Shown one piece after another: positions 1-5,951 of a DNA stretch of 11,681 nucleotides. Both the position numbers and the translations under genes were made by a program. The notes beneath the pieces are model-generated. The model was not told the origin of the DNA, ran no database searches, and saw only the letters and a program-made list of their open reading frames with translations. This DNA comes from CAZBMJ01 sp964493205 (GTDB taxonomy: Bacteria; Myxococcota; UBA727; JABDBI01): positions 1 to 11,681 of the forward strand of contig CAZBMJ010000050.1 in the NCBI GenBank assembly GCA_964493205.1, read 5' to 3'. Each line of letters starts with the position of its first letter. Position 1 is the stretch's first letter.

Positions 1-55
1 TTTAAAAAATCGGATGATTTTTAAAAAAGTGGTCTAGACAAATGGGTGCACTATA
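1..55. mobile_element. End of an IS150-like (IS3 family) insertion sequence
   Basis: Bases 39-55 read CAAATGGGTGCACTATA. From memory, the right end of IS150 reads CAAAATGGGTGCAGTACA, so the two differ at only a few positions. Recognisable methyltransferase coding sequence begins immediately after, at about 57, as expected if the element inserted into that gene. The rest of the element lies outside the window, so its orientation, the transposase and the target-site duplication cannot be checked. The terminal dinucleotide is TA rather than the usual CA, so the exact boundary may be off by a few bases or the end may have decayed. Confidence 0.55.
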
Positions 56-56
56 G

Positions 57-473
57 AGAGATCTATCGGCTTTCAATGATGAGGCTTTTGATTATATTAT
101 TCATCCGATTTCTAATTTATATGTGCCTGATATAAATCCCGTTTGGAGAGAGTGCTATAGGGTGTTAAATATTGGCGGTGCTTTATTGTCTAGCTTTTAT
201 AATCCTGCGTTGTTTGTATTTGCTCGAGATTCAGAATTAGATAAGCAAAGGTTGCTGAAACCTAAGTTTAAATTGCCATATTCATCACCTATTAATCCTG
301 CAGAGCTCGATCAAGCTGTTATTTTTGGGCATACGTTGACTGATCAACTAAATGGCCAAACAGCGGTTGGCTTTCATATTGTTGGATTTATTGAAGATGA
401 GCATCCAAATCCTAGGTTTTTGATAGAGCAATATATGAAAACGATGATAGCGACGAAGAGCATAAAAGTTTAG
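57..473 (+). pseudogene. SAM-dependent methyltransferase, 3' half only, cut by an IS end
   Basis: The open frame runs from codon 57 to the stop at 471-473 (138 residues); an in-frame TAG stands at 54-56. The residues match the second half of a class I SAM-dependent methyltransferase. They include a DxxFDYIIHP strand (motif post-II), a VPDINPVWRECYRVL helix and an IGGALLSSFYNP strand corresponding to the usual 'LRPGG.LL' segment. The C-terminus ending in IATKSIKV looks natural for the family. Missing is the N-terminal half carrying the glycine-rich SAM-binding loop; full-length relatives are around 250-270 residues. A GTG at 123 could open a 116-residue frame, but it has no clear ribosome binding site and would lack the cofactor site. 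I infer a dead gene, interrupted by the IS150-like element on its left. The native substrate is unknown. Confidence 0.7.
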
Positions 474-486
474 GACTATCTCCTAG

Positions 487-630
487 CTTCGTTTGTGGCT
501 GAAGCGTTGGGGTAAGCGTCAAAACTCACCGCCACAGCTACAACAAATCTCTTTTAAATTGTTTCATATTGGTGGTCAGGTTCATATGGATGCTACAAGT
601 TTAAAACCATATTTATTATTGAGTTGGTAA
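487..630 (+). pseudogene. Transposase-like C-terminal remnant
   Basis: A 47-codon open stretch, bounded by an in-frame TAG at 484-486 and ending at TAA 628-630, encodes a basic start (LRLWLKRWGKR) followed by ISFKLFHIGGQV. The arginine/lysine-rich run and the 'LF.IGG.V' helix resemble the extreme C-termini of IS4/IS1380-type DDE transposases. This is recall of a pattern, not a database match. There is no start codon or ribosome binding site and the DDE residues are absent, so it would be an inert fragment. It sits between the broken methyltransferase and a secreted-protein gene, next to another IS end, which supports a mobile-element scar. It may equally be non-coding DNA. Confidence 0.3.
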
Positions 631-638
631 GGTTAAAG

Positions 639-705
639 GTGAGAAACTTGTGCCTAATAGTTCATTAATCAGCGGAATATTTCAATTTAGATGATGCTTT
701 CTCAC
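639..705. repeat. 8-bp inverted repeat, possible element end
   Basis: GTGAGAAA at 639-646 and TTTCTCAC at 698-705 are perfect inverted copies separated by 51 bases. They flank a non-coding stretch just right of the transposase-like remnant and left of the gene starting at 739. They could be ends of a small degenerate element, or chance in AT-rich DNA. Confidence 0.25.
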
Positions 706-738
706 AATAAATCAAGATAGCTTTCGATGGAGATAAAA

Positions 739-1179
739 ATGCAATTATTAAAAGTAGTGACCTTTTTTTTCTTAATTCATTCATGGAGTTTTGCCACTGA
801 TTTCGCTCAAGTCGATTATTCAGGAATTTGGAACCTTTCCTTTGAATTCAATGGGAAAAAAATAAGTAAGAACGAAATCCTAATTTTTAAAACAACAAAT
901 AGATTCAATGATTCAACGATGTACTCCGTTAGAGGATACCTTCGCCATGAAGAAATTCTTGCCATGTTTGCTTATTTCGATGAAGAAAATAAGGTTTATA
1001 AAATCCGTTTTATGACCCTAAATACAGGCATTCCCCATAACCAAGACATTATTCAAGGAGATATGGATCATGAGGTATTTTCTATTAATGCAAATAGCAC
1101 CATTGATGTTTTACAATTGACTTCACCTAATGGATTGCTCCATAACATCAAATTATCGAAAGAAGCTTCATTTCAATAA
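739..1179 (+). CDS. Small secreted protein of unknown function
   Basis: This 146-residue protein begins with a Sec-type signal peptide: MQLLK, a hydrophobic core to about residue 15, and a probable cleavage after SFA (residue 19) or ATDFA (residue 23). The mature part alternates short hydrophobic and polar runs (SGIWNLSFEFNG, ILIFKTT, MYSVRGYL, VYKIRFMTLN), which suggests a mainly beta-strand fold in the style of small lipocalin-like domains. It has no cysteine. I chose ATG 739 over the in-frame ATG 727 because GGAG at 729-732 sits six bases before 739, and because starting at 727 would put a charged extension before the signal peptide. It lies alone, facing rhlE tail to tail with only five bases between the stop codons and no visible terminator. 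I do not recognise the family. Export to the periplasm or outside is inferred from the signal peptide only. Confidence 0.7.
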   Translation: MQLLKVVTFFFLIHSWSFATDFAQVDYSGIWNLSFEFNGKKISKNEILIFKTTNRFNDSTMYSVRGYLRHEEILAMFAYFDEENKVYKIRFMTLNTGIPHNQDIIQGDMDHEVFSINANSTIDVLQLTSPNGLLHNIKLSKEASFQ

Positions 1180-1184
1180 ATTCA

Positions 1185-2408
1185 CTACCTAACGGATCCT
1201 CGTCTATTATTAGTGTTAAAATTTCTTGGCTGAGGTGCCCTTCTTTTGTCATCGCTTGGTGGCCTTGGAGCAGAAAAATTAGGCTCAAAGCCAGGAATAA
1301 CTTGGCGTTCAATAGGTGCTTTTAACACTTTTTCTATATCATTGAGTTGTTTGGTTTCATCACTGCTAAAAAGCGAAATAGCTTTTCCAGAAAGACCTGC
1401 ACGCCCGGTACGGCCAATTCTATGTACATAATCTTGGGCTACACTAGGTAAATCAAAATTGACTACTTGAGGCAATTGCTCAATATCAATGCCTCGTGCG
1501 GCGATATCAGTAGCTACGAGAATCTTAATTTTTCCCTCTTTAAAGCTGTTTAAAGCAGCTGTGCGTTGGTTTTGACTTTTATTACCATGAATAGCTAAGG
1601 CTTTTATATTATCTTGAGAAAGTCTTTGAACTAGACGATTGGCACCATGTTTTGTGCGGCTAAAAACTAATGCTTGCTGCCAATTATTTTCACGAATAAG
1701 ATAACTAAGCAGTTCAGCTTTGCGGCTTTTATCTACAGGGTGAATAGTGTGTTGAATGCTTTTGGCTGTGGTATTTTGTGGCGCAATATTTATTTCAACT
1801 GGGTTATTTAACAAGCCTTTGGCAAATTTACGAATATCATCAGAAAAAGTTGCTGAGAATAATAAATTTTGTCGATTTTTAGGCAAATATGACAGTATTT
1901 TTTTAATATCGTTAATAAAACCCATGTCGAGCATGCGATCAGCTTCATCAAGCACTAATATTTCTATGTTATTAAATAAAACAGCTCGTTGGCTGTATAA
2001 ATCTAATAGGCGTCCAGGAGTAGCTACTAAAATATCCACAACATTTTGCAGTCTTGTGATTTGCCGATTAACTTTTACGCCGCCATAAACAACATTTGAA
2101 TAAATCTCTAAATGCTTTCCATACTCAAGAATAGAATCGTTTATTTGTATGGCTAATTCACGGGTTGGGGCCAAAATAAGGGCACGAGGAGACTTTATTT
2201 TGCCTTTTATGCCATTATTGAGCATCTCTAATATAGGCAAAGTAAAACCGGCGGTTTTGCCTGTACCAGTTTGCGCACAAGCCATAACATCAACTTTTCG
2301 TAAAATTACAGGGATAGATTCAGCTTGTATGGGAGAGGGAATTTTATACCCTTTTTCTTCAACAGCTTTTAGCAGGGGAGTGGATAGACCAAGATTTTCA
2401 AATGACAT
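1185..2408 (-). CDS. rhlE: DEAD-box ATP-dependent RNA helicase RhlE
   Basis: All helicase motifs of the DEAD-box family are present in order in this 407-residue protein: Q motif around PSPIQ (residues 24-28), motif I AQTGTGKT (45-52), Ia PTRELA (81-86), Ib TPGR (130-133), II DEAD (154-157), III SAT (185-187), V ATDIAARGID (299-308) and VI HRIGRTGRAG (329-338). The short proline/arginine-rich tail (about 378-407) and the MSFENLGL opening fit the RhlE branch. Members are cytoplasmic and use ATP to unwind short RNA duplexes, assisting ribosome assembly and RNA turnover, often important in the cold. The start is supported by AAGG eight bases upstream. The gene is monocistronic by appearance: the neighbour upstream on the same strand ends 184 bases away. 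The family call is secure; RhlE rather than another DEAD-box subgroup is likely. Confidence 0.93.
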   Translation of the reverse strand: MSFENLGLSTPLLKAVEEKGYKIPSPIQAESIPVILRKVDVMACAQTGTGKTAGFTLPILEMLNNGIKGKIKSPRALILAPTRELAIQINDSILEYGKHLEIYSNVVYGGVKVNRQITRLQNVVDILVATPGRLLDLYSQRAVLFNNIEILVLDEADRMLDMGFINDIKKILSYLPKNRQNLLFSATFSDDIRKFAKGLLNNPVEINIAPQNTTAKSIQHTIHPVDKSRKAELLSYLIRENNWQQALVFSRTKHGANRLVQRLSQDNIKALAIHGNKSQNQRTAALNSFKEGKIKILVATDIAARGIDIEQLPQVVNFDLPSVAQDYVHRIGRTGRAGLSGKAISLFSSDETKQLNDIEKVLKAPIERQVIPGFEPNFSAPRPPSDDKRRAPQPRNFNTNNRRGSVR

Positions 2409-2592
2409 TTATAAAGCCTTACATTAAAAATATAGAATATCTCAGGTTTTTTGAGTGCTGGCAATGCCGGCCCATGGTACAAATAGAAAGCAATATTTAT
2501 ACTAAAAAAAACACTTGGTTAGATGATTAAATATTTTTAAGAGATAATTATGTATTTTGTAAATTACAATTTATGGTGCGTTATGCTGAAAG

Positions 2593-3513
2593 CTAATAAC
2601 TACCAACATTTTTGTCAATTTTCTTAGCCCAAGCATCAATTCCACCAATAAGATTGTAAACATTAGTAAAGCCATTTAGACGCCATTTTTCAGCCATTCT
2701 TTGGCTTCTACCGCCATGATGACAATGAAAGATAATCGCTTGATCACGGCTTAGTTTTTCCAAATCACTTTTTGAAAACTCTTCTAGTCTTTTGGCAAAG
2801 TTAATATGAGCTTTATCCCATTCTGATTTTGGGCGAACATCTATTAATAAAAACGGTTTATTATTTTCTTGCCAACTATTTAGCTCTTGCACTTCTAAGT
2901 CTTTTACTAAGTTAGGCACGTTGGGATTATGAAAATCAAAACCTGATTCAAGGCCATCTTCAATAAACCCAATAGACAAACCATCAGCTTTGCTGGCTGA
3001 ATATGGGTCAATAATTATTTCAATGCCGTCTATTTCTATAACAAAGTCTTCGCTATTTTTTTCATCAAACTCAAGTTCATGTTCAAAACCAGCAGTAATT
3101 TTAATTCTTACAGGGTCGCTGGTATTGCTTTGTGCTTGAGCATTTTTAAAAGCAGTTAAGGCTTCTTGGCTTACTTGTATGTTGGGTTCTTGCGTAGCTT
3201 TTTTTAGCCCCAGTATTTTTTGTAGCTCGCCTGATTTGTAAAGATCAAGCACAATATCACAGCCTCCAATAAACTCTTGGTTTATGTAAAGCTGAGGGAT
3301 AGTAGGCCACGAAGAATATTCTTTGATACCTTCACGAACGTTTGGATCAGTTAAAATATTAAAAGTTTCATAATCAGAAGTTATTTGATTTAATACATCA
3401 ATTACTTTTGCAGAAAATCCACATTCTGGCTGATACTTATTGCCTTTCATGAATAGCGCAATTGAATTTTGTTGAATAAAGCTTTCGATTTTATTTTTGG
3501 TATCTATATTCAT
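2593..3513 (-). CDS. Grx4-type monothiol glutaredoxin fused to an A-type-carrier-like domain and a rhodanese
   Basis: Three domains can be read in 306 residues. Residues 1-105 are a CGFS glutaredoxin: K23, C31-G-F-S34, WPTIPQLYI (69-77) and GGCD (83-86), the glutathione and [2Fe-2S] binding elements. Residues 112-200 follow the IscA/HesB fold (VSQEAL, RIKITAG, DGIEIIIDP, then GLESGFDFHNPN), but all three iron-binding cysteines of that family are missing. Residues 203-306 are a single-domain rhodanese with D225-V-R and active loop C264-HHGGRS. Monothiol glutaredoxins pass Fe-S clusters to targets; rhodaneses carry persulfide sulfur. The fusion therefore suggests a cytoplasmic Fe-S delivery or repair protein. 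The start ATG follows AAGGGTGAG on the minus strand, a good ribosome binding site. I recall Grx4 fusions of this kind being annotated simply as 'Grx4 family' in other proteobacteria, so the architecture may be known even if poorly studied. Confidence 0.88.
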   Translation of the reverse strand: MNIDTKNKIESFIQQNSIALFMKGNKYQPECGFSAKVIDVLNQITSDYETFNILTDPNVREGIKEYSSWPTIPQLYINQEFIGGCDIVLDLYKSGELQKILGLKKATQEPNIQVSQEALTAFKNAQAQSNTSDPVRIKITAGFEHELEFDEKNSEDFVIEIDGIEIIIDPYSASKADGLSIGFIEDGLESGFDFHNPNVPNLVKDLEVQELNSWQENNKPFLLIDVRPKSEWDKAHINFAKRLEEFSKSDLEKLSRDQAIIFHCHHGGRSQRMAEKWRLNGFTNVYNLIGGIDAWAKKIDKNVGSY

Positions 3514-3661
3514 AGCTCACCCTTACTTACTAAATTTTTCATTAATAAGCTTAGCAGCTAGATAAAGATAGGCAATATGTAGATGGTGATCCACTTATGA
3601 GCCCTAACCAGCTTATTTTTTTAGGTAAATTGAAGATTAATAGACAATTTAGATCTATTGC

Positions 3662-3690
3662 TTGACATGACGTACGCTAAATAGTACGAT
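3662..3690 (+). promoter_or_regulatory. yefM-yoeB promoter with paired GTAC operator sites
   Basis: A perfect -35 hexamer TTGACA (3662-3667) is followed after exactly 17 bases by TACGAT (3685-3690), four of six matches to the -10 consensus. Two GTAC cores lie inside: CGTACG (3671-3676) and AGTACG (3683-3688), with centres 12 bases apart. From established work on E. coli YefM-YoeB, the complex represses its own promoter through a long and a short palindrome with TGTACA cores spaced by about one helical turn. The arrangement here fits that. The expected transcription start falls at or next to the ATG at 3697. Confidence 0.65.
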
Positions 3691-3696
3691 AGCTTT

Positions 3697-3939
3697 ATGA
3701 GTACTTTAACAGCAAGCAAAGCGCGCCAAGGGTTTTACCGCCTATTGGATGAAGTAGCCGAAAATCATGAACCTGTTTTAATAACGGGGAAGCGTAATAA
3801 TGCCGTATTAATAAGTGAAGATGATTTTAGAGCCATACAAGAAACACTCTACCTGACCAATATCCCAGGCATGGTTGAATCAATAAAGGAAGGTATGAAC
3901 ACACCAGCATGTGAAATGGATGAGGATTTAGACTGGTGA
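3697..3939 (+). CDS. yefM: Antitoxin of the YefM/Axe family (Phd/YefM fold)
   Basis: This 80-residue protein has the Phd/YefM layout. An N-terminal DNA-binding and dimerisation part (TLTASKARQGFYRLLDEVAE, residues 3-22) is followed by EPVLITGKRNNAVLISEDDF (25-44), the conserved strand-turn-strand typical of YefM. An acidic, probably disordered C-terminus (CEMDEDLDW) would wrap the toxin and block its active site. The protein neutralises the downstream YoeB/Txe ribonuclease and, with it, represses the operon. ATG 3697 aligns with the family N-terminus, yet it has no Shine-Dalgarno sequence and lies only seven bases from the -10 element, so the mRNA may be leaderless. The stop TGA overlaps the toxin start (GTGA). 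Confidence 0.9.
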   Translation: MSTLTASKARQGFYRLLDEVAENHEPVLITGKRNNAVLISEDDFRAIQETLYLTNIPGMVESIKEGMNTPACEMDEDLDW

Positions 3940-4199
3940 CTTGTTCTTTGGTGTTTTCAAAGCAATCAAAAAAAGATGCTCAAAAAATTAAGCAAGCGGG
4001 CTTAAAGAAAAAGACTGAAAAATTACTAAATATTTTAAAAAAAGATCCTTATACCAGTCCCCCTAAGTATGAAAAACTTGTAGGAGACCTTAGTGGTATA
4101 TGTTCTCGTAGGATCAATATTCAACATAGATTAGTTTATGAAGTAGTTGAAGATGAGAAAATTGTAAAAATATTAAGAATGTGGACTCATTACGAATAA
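3936..4199 (+). CDS. yoeB: Toxin of the YoeB/Txe family, ribosome-dependent mRNA endonuclease
   Basis: The 87-residue protein carries the RelE-fold YoeB/Txe signature: an N-terminal strand (SLVFSKQSKKD), two helices rich in lysine, then PPKYEKLVGDLSGICSRRINIQHRLVYEV and the tail KILRMWTHYE. Residues equivalent to the E. coli YoeB catalytic set are kept: E46, R65 and a C-terminal His (H85) followed by Tyr. Such toxins bind the ribosome and cut mRNA in the A site, stopping translation until the antitoxin is restored. Start is GTG at 3936, overlapping the antitoxin stop codon, so the two are translationally coupled with toxin made in lesser amount. The intact active site suggests a working toxin. 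The 'MWTHYE' ending is closer to Txe (Axe-Txe) than to E. coli YoeB. Confidence 0.92.
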   Translation: MTCSLVFSKQSKKDAQKIKQAGLKKKTEKLLNILKKDPYTSPPKYEKLVGDLSGICSRRINIQHRLVYEVVEDEKIVKILRMWTHYE

Positions 4200-4204
4200 A
4201 AAGC

Positions 4205-4222
4205 TAATCTTTAGATTATTTT
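4205..4222. terminator. Weak bidirectional hairpin between convergent genes
   Basis: TAATC (4205-4209) and GATTA (4214-4218) pair around a TTTA loop and are followed by TTTT at 4219-4222. The hairpin lies six bases past the yoeB stop and overlaps the stop codon of the minus-strand gene ending at 4216. The stem is short and AT-only apart from one pair, so its strength is doubtful. Confidence 0.3.
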
Positions 4223-4986
4223 CTTTCAAAAGTAATATAACTAAATGGTAACCAGGAATTCATTTGTTCTTTTGTGAGTAAGAAGAAATCTTTTTGGTTA
4301 GAAAATATGTTATGCACTAGATCATATTTTTGCTTATGAAGATCTTGTATCTGAGTTATAGCCTTGTTAGCATTCATACTATTAAATAAATTACTTTCTT
4401 TAATTACGCGGCTATTCCCATGTTTTACTGTTTCAAGCATAGTAAAAATATCATTGTTATTATCGTCTTGTTTATAGCCTATTATTAAAGAGCCATGAGT
4501 GGTAAAACCATCGCTGCCTTGGGTATACACAAATACTGGCAATCCATTTGATAAACTTAAAATAATATTTTCTATAAAAGTATCTTTATCAAAGCTTTGG
4601 GATTCATGAAGTGTTGCAGTAATTATTGTATCTTGCTTATTTATATAATCAGTTACTAGTTTGGGAATAGCACCAACTTTTATAAAAAATTTATTATCTT
4701 CTTCATATTTAATATGTGCTAATGGGCCAAAAAAGTCGTTGAACATATCAGCATCAATAGTAGAAACATCAATAGCTAAGCTTACAGGCTTATTATTATC
4801 AAGTTTTACTCCGGGAATCAGATGCTCCAAGTAGCGTAAACTTACCCATTGACAATCAAAGCCATATTTTTGTTCATCCACGTTATTTATAGAATTTTCT
4901 ACGTATTTTTTTTCGATTTCTAAACCATTAATAATAGTGCTAATTGTTGATGATAAGATAATTAAAAACAGTGTATTTATTTTCAT
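4216..4986 (-). CDS. Secreted protein of unknown function, possible papain-like fold
   Basis: This 256-residue protein starts with a signal peptide (MKINTLFLIILSSTISTIING, cleavage probably after about residue 21). Its only cysteine, C45, lies in DCQWVSLRYL at the start of a helix. H164 lies in THGSLIIGY, a strand that resembles the 'HAVLVVGY' strand carrying the catalytic histidine in papain and C39-like peptidases, and GLPVFVYT just before it resembles the strand usually preceding that His. This hints at a Cys-His peptidase-like or amidase-like fold, but a clear third catalytic residue is not visible, so it is inference. AAGGA about six bases before the ATG is a good ribosome binding site, and the gene appears to have its own promoter in the 75-base gap. 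It is downstream of, and co-oriented with, the TonB-like gene. Exported location is supported by the signal peptide. Confidence 0.7.
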   Translation of the reverse strand: MKINTLFLIILSSTISTIINGLEIEKKYVENSINNVDEQKYGFDCQWVSLRYLEHLIPGVKLDNNKPVSLAIDVSTIDADMFNDFFGPLAHIKYEEDNKFFIKVGAIPKLVTDYINKQDTIITATLHESQSFDKDTFIENIILSLSNGLPVFVYTQGSDGFTTHGSLIIGYKQDDNNNDIFTMLETVKHGNSRVIKESNLFNSMNANKAITQIQDLHKQKYDLVHNIFSNQKDFFLLTKEQMNSWLPFSYITFERK

Positions 4987-5028
4987 AATTTTTCCTTTTT
5001 TATATGTATAAATATGTAATATTTAAAT

Positions 5029-5057
5029 TTAATAAATTATCTTTTAAAATTTGTAAA
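5029..5057 (-). promoter_or_regulatory. Candidate promoter for the secreted-protein gene at 4216-4986
   Basis: On the minus strand TTTACA (plus-strand bases 5052-5057, five of six matches to the -35) is followed after 17 bases by TATTAA (5029-5034, four of six to the -10). A transcript would start near 5022, giving a leader of about 36 bases that includes AAGGA before ATG 4986. The surrounding DNA is very AT-rich, so chance matches are likely. Confidence 0.35.
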
Positions 5058-5061
5058 TATC

Positions 5062-5856
5062 CTACCAGTTAAAGTCAAATGACGGACGAGAATTTATTTG
5101 TAAATAAAAACCAAATTCAAAACTAAAAGTTTGTTCATTATTAAACAGTTCTTTAGGTGGAAACAAGAAGGGTTGTGAACTTCTAAAAGCATTAAGGGCT
5201 TCTTCATCTAAATAGGCTACTTGGCTAGATTTTTGAACTTCTAAGTTAGTCAAATTACCGTTTTGGTCAATAGTAATGCTAAGTATTGTTACTCTATCTT
5301 TATTGCCTAATAATTGCCCTTGAGGGTCATATTTGGCTATTTGATACTGAGGAGACCAATTTTTACCTATTTTTTCTTTTATGCGATTAAAAAATGCTGC
5401 ATGGCGCCATTGCCAGGTGTTAAGTTTTGTTTGGCTTCCTTCTTCTATACCAGAACTTATATGTTCACTAGGTAATTCACTCTTTTCTAGCTTATAGATT
5501 CCTAAAGGGTCTAGGGCTTTTTGGCTATCATCAGTGCCATTTTTGTAAGTATTTGATTTATAAGCTTTTGCTACAGTTTGTTTAGTCGTTAACTGATTAT
5601 GTTCAGCAAAAAAATCAGCTTTTTGAGGTTTTATGTTATTGGTATTCTCTGTTTTAACTACTTGTTTTTTATCATTAAAAATTATTTCTGCTGAGGGGAT
5701 GTTTTTATAAGTAGTTTTTTTATTTGTTATAATTATTAATAATAATAACATGATCAAATGCATTAAAATAGCTATAATTAAATAAACAAAAAACCAGTTT
5801 TGTTCTTTTTTTTGTTTGCCTAAATTTTGTATACTATTAAACACTTTAATGCCCAT
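5062..5856 (-). CDS. TonB-family protein with one N-terminal membrane anchor
   Basis: A basic start (KQKKEQN) leads into one membrane segment (about residues 21-45), then a lysine/asparagine-rich linker (46-145) and a C-terminal domain (about 150-255) of the TonB type. That domain holds WQWRHAAFFNRIKEKIGKNW, TILSITIDQNGNLTNLEVQKSS, LDEEALNAFRSSQPFLFPP and FSFEFGFYL, the usual order of helix, strand-turn-strand and final strand. The insertion DPQGQLLGNKDRV and the linker motif ADFFAEHNQLT are features I associate with TonB-like proteins of myxobacteria and Bdellovibrio-type bacteria. TonB proteins span the periplasm and pass inner-membrane energy to outer-membrane receptors, but no exbB, exbD or receptor gene is in the window. 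It may instead be one of the TonB-C-domain proteins of gliding or surface systems. The start has only a weak AAAG site upstream. A short tail, SRPSFDFNW, extends past the domain. Confidence 0.8.
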   Translation of the reverse strand: MGIKVFNSIQNLGKQKKEQNWFFVYLIIAILMHLIMLLLLIIITNKKTTYKNIPSAEIIFNDKKQVVKTENTNNIKPQKADFFAEHNQLTTKQTVAKAYKSNTYKNGTDDSQKALDPLGIYKLEKSELPSEHISSGIEEGSQTKLNTWQWRHAAFFNRIKEKIGKNWSPQYQIAKYDPQGQLLGNKDRVTILSITIDQNGNLTNLEVQKSSQVAYLDEEALNAFRSSQPFLFPPKELFNNEQTFSFEFGFYLQINSRPSFDFNW

Positions 5857-5884
5857 AATAATCTTTATATCATCTTAACAATCC

Positions 5885-5910
5885 CTAAGATTAATGCTTA
5901 GATTTTTTTT
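5885..5910 (+). terminator. Hairpin followed by an eight-T run in the divergent intergenic region
   Basis: CTAAG (5885-5889) pairs with CTTAG (5897-5901) around a seven-base loop and is followed by A and then eight T residues (5903-5910). In form it is a short intrinsic terminator reading rightward, but no plus-strand gene precedes it. It could trim a stray transcript or act as a leader attenuator for the gene at 5952. Confidence 0.3.
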
Positions 5911-5951
5911 AAAACTTAAATAATGTTATAAATAACTTTTAGGGGGATATC

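Noticed and set aside
727..738. In-frame ATG at 727 as the start of the small secreted protein
   Set aside because: GGAG at 729-732 overlaps this ATG region and is correctly spaced for ATG 739; the shorter start also gives a normal signal peptide.
1246..2427. Plus-strand open frames at 1246-1431, 1756-2088 and 2149-2427
   Set aside because: They lie opposite the well-supported rhlE gene, show no family resemblance and are explained as its antisense shadows.
2457..2472. GC-rich hairpin GCTGGCAATGCCGGC as an intrinsic terminator
   Set aside because: The stem holds a G-T wobble on one strand and a mismatch on the other, and no T-run follows in either direction.
3514..3661. Gap between the Grx fusion and the toxin-antitoxin promoter as a site for a tRNA or small RNA
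   Set aside because: No cloverleaf, no conserved RNA motif and no terminator-like hairpin could be found there; only divergent promoter space is supported.
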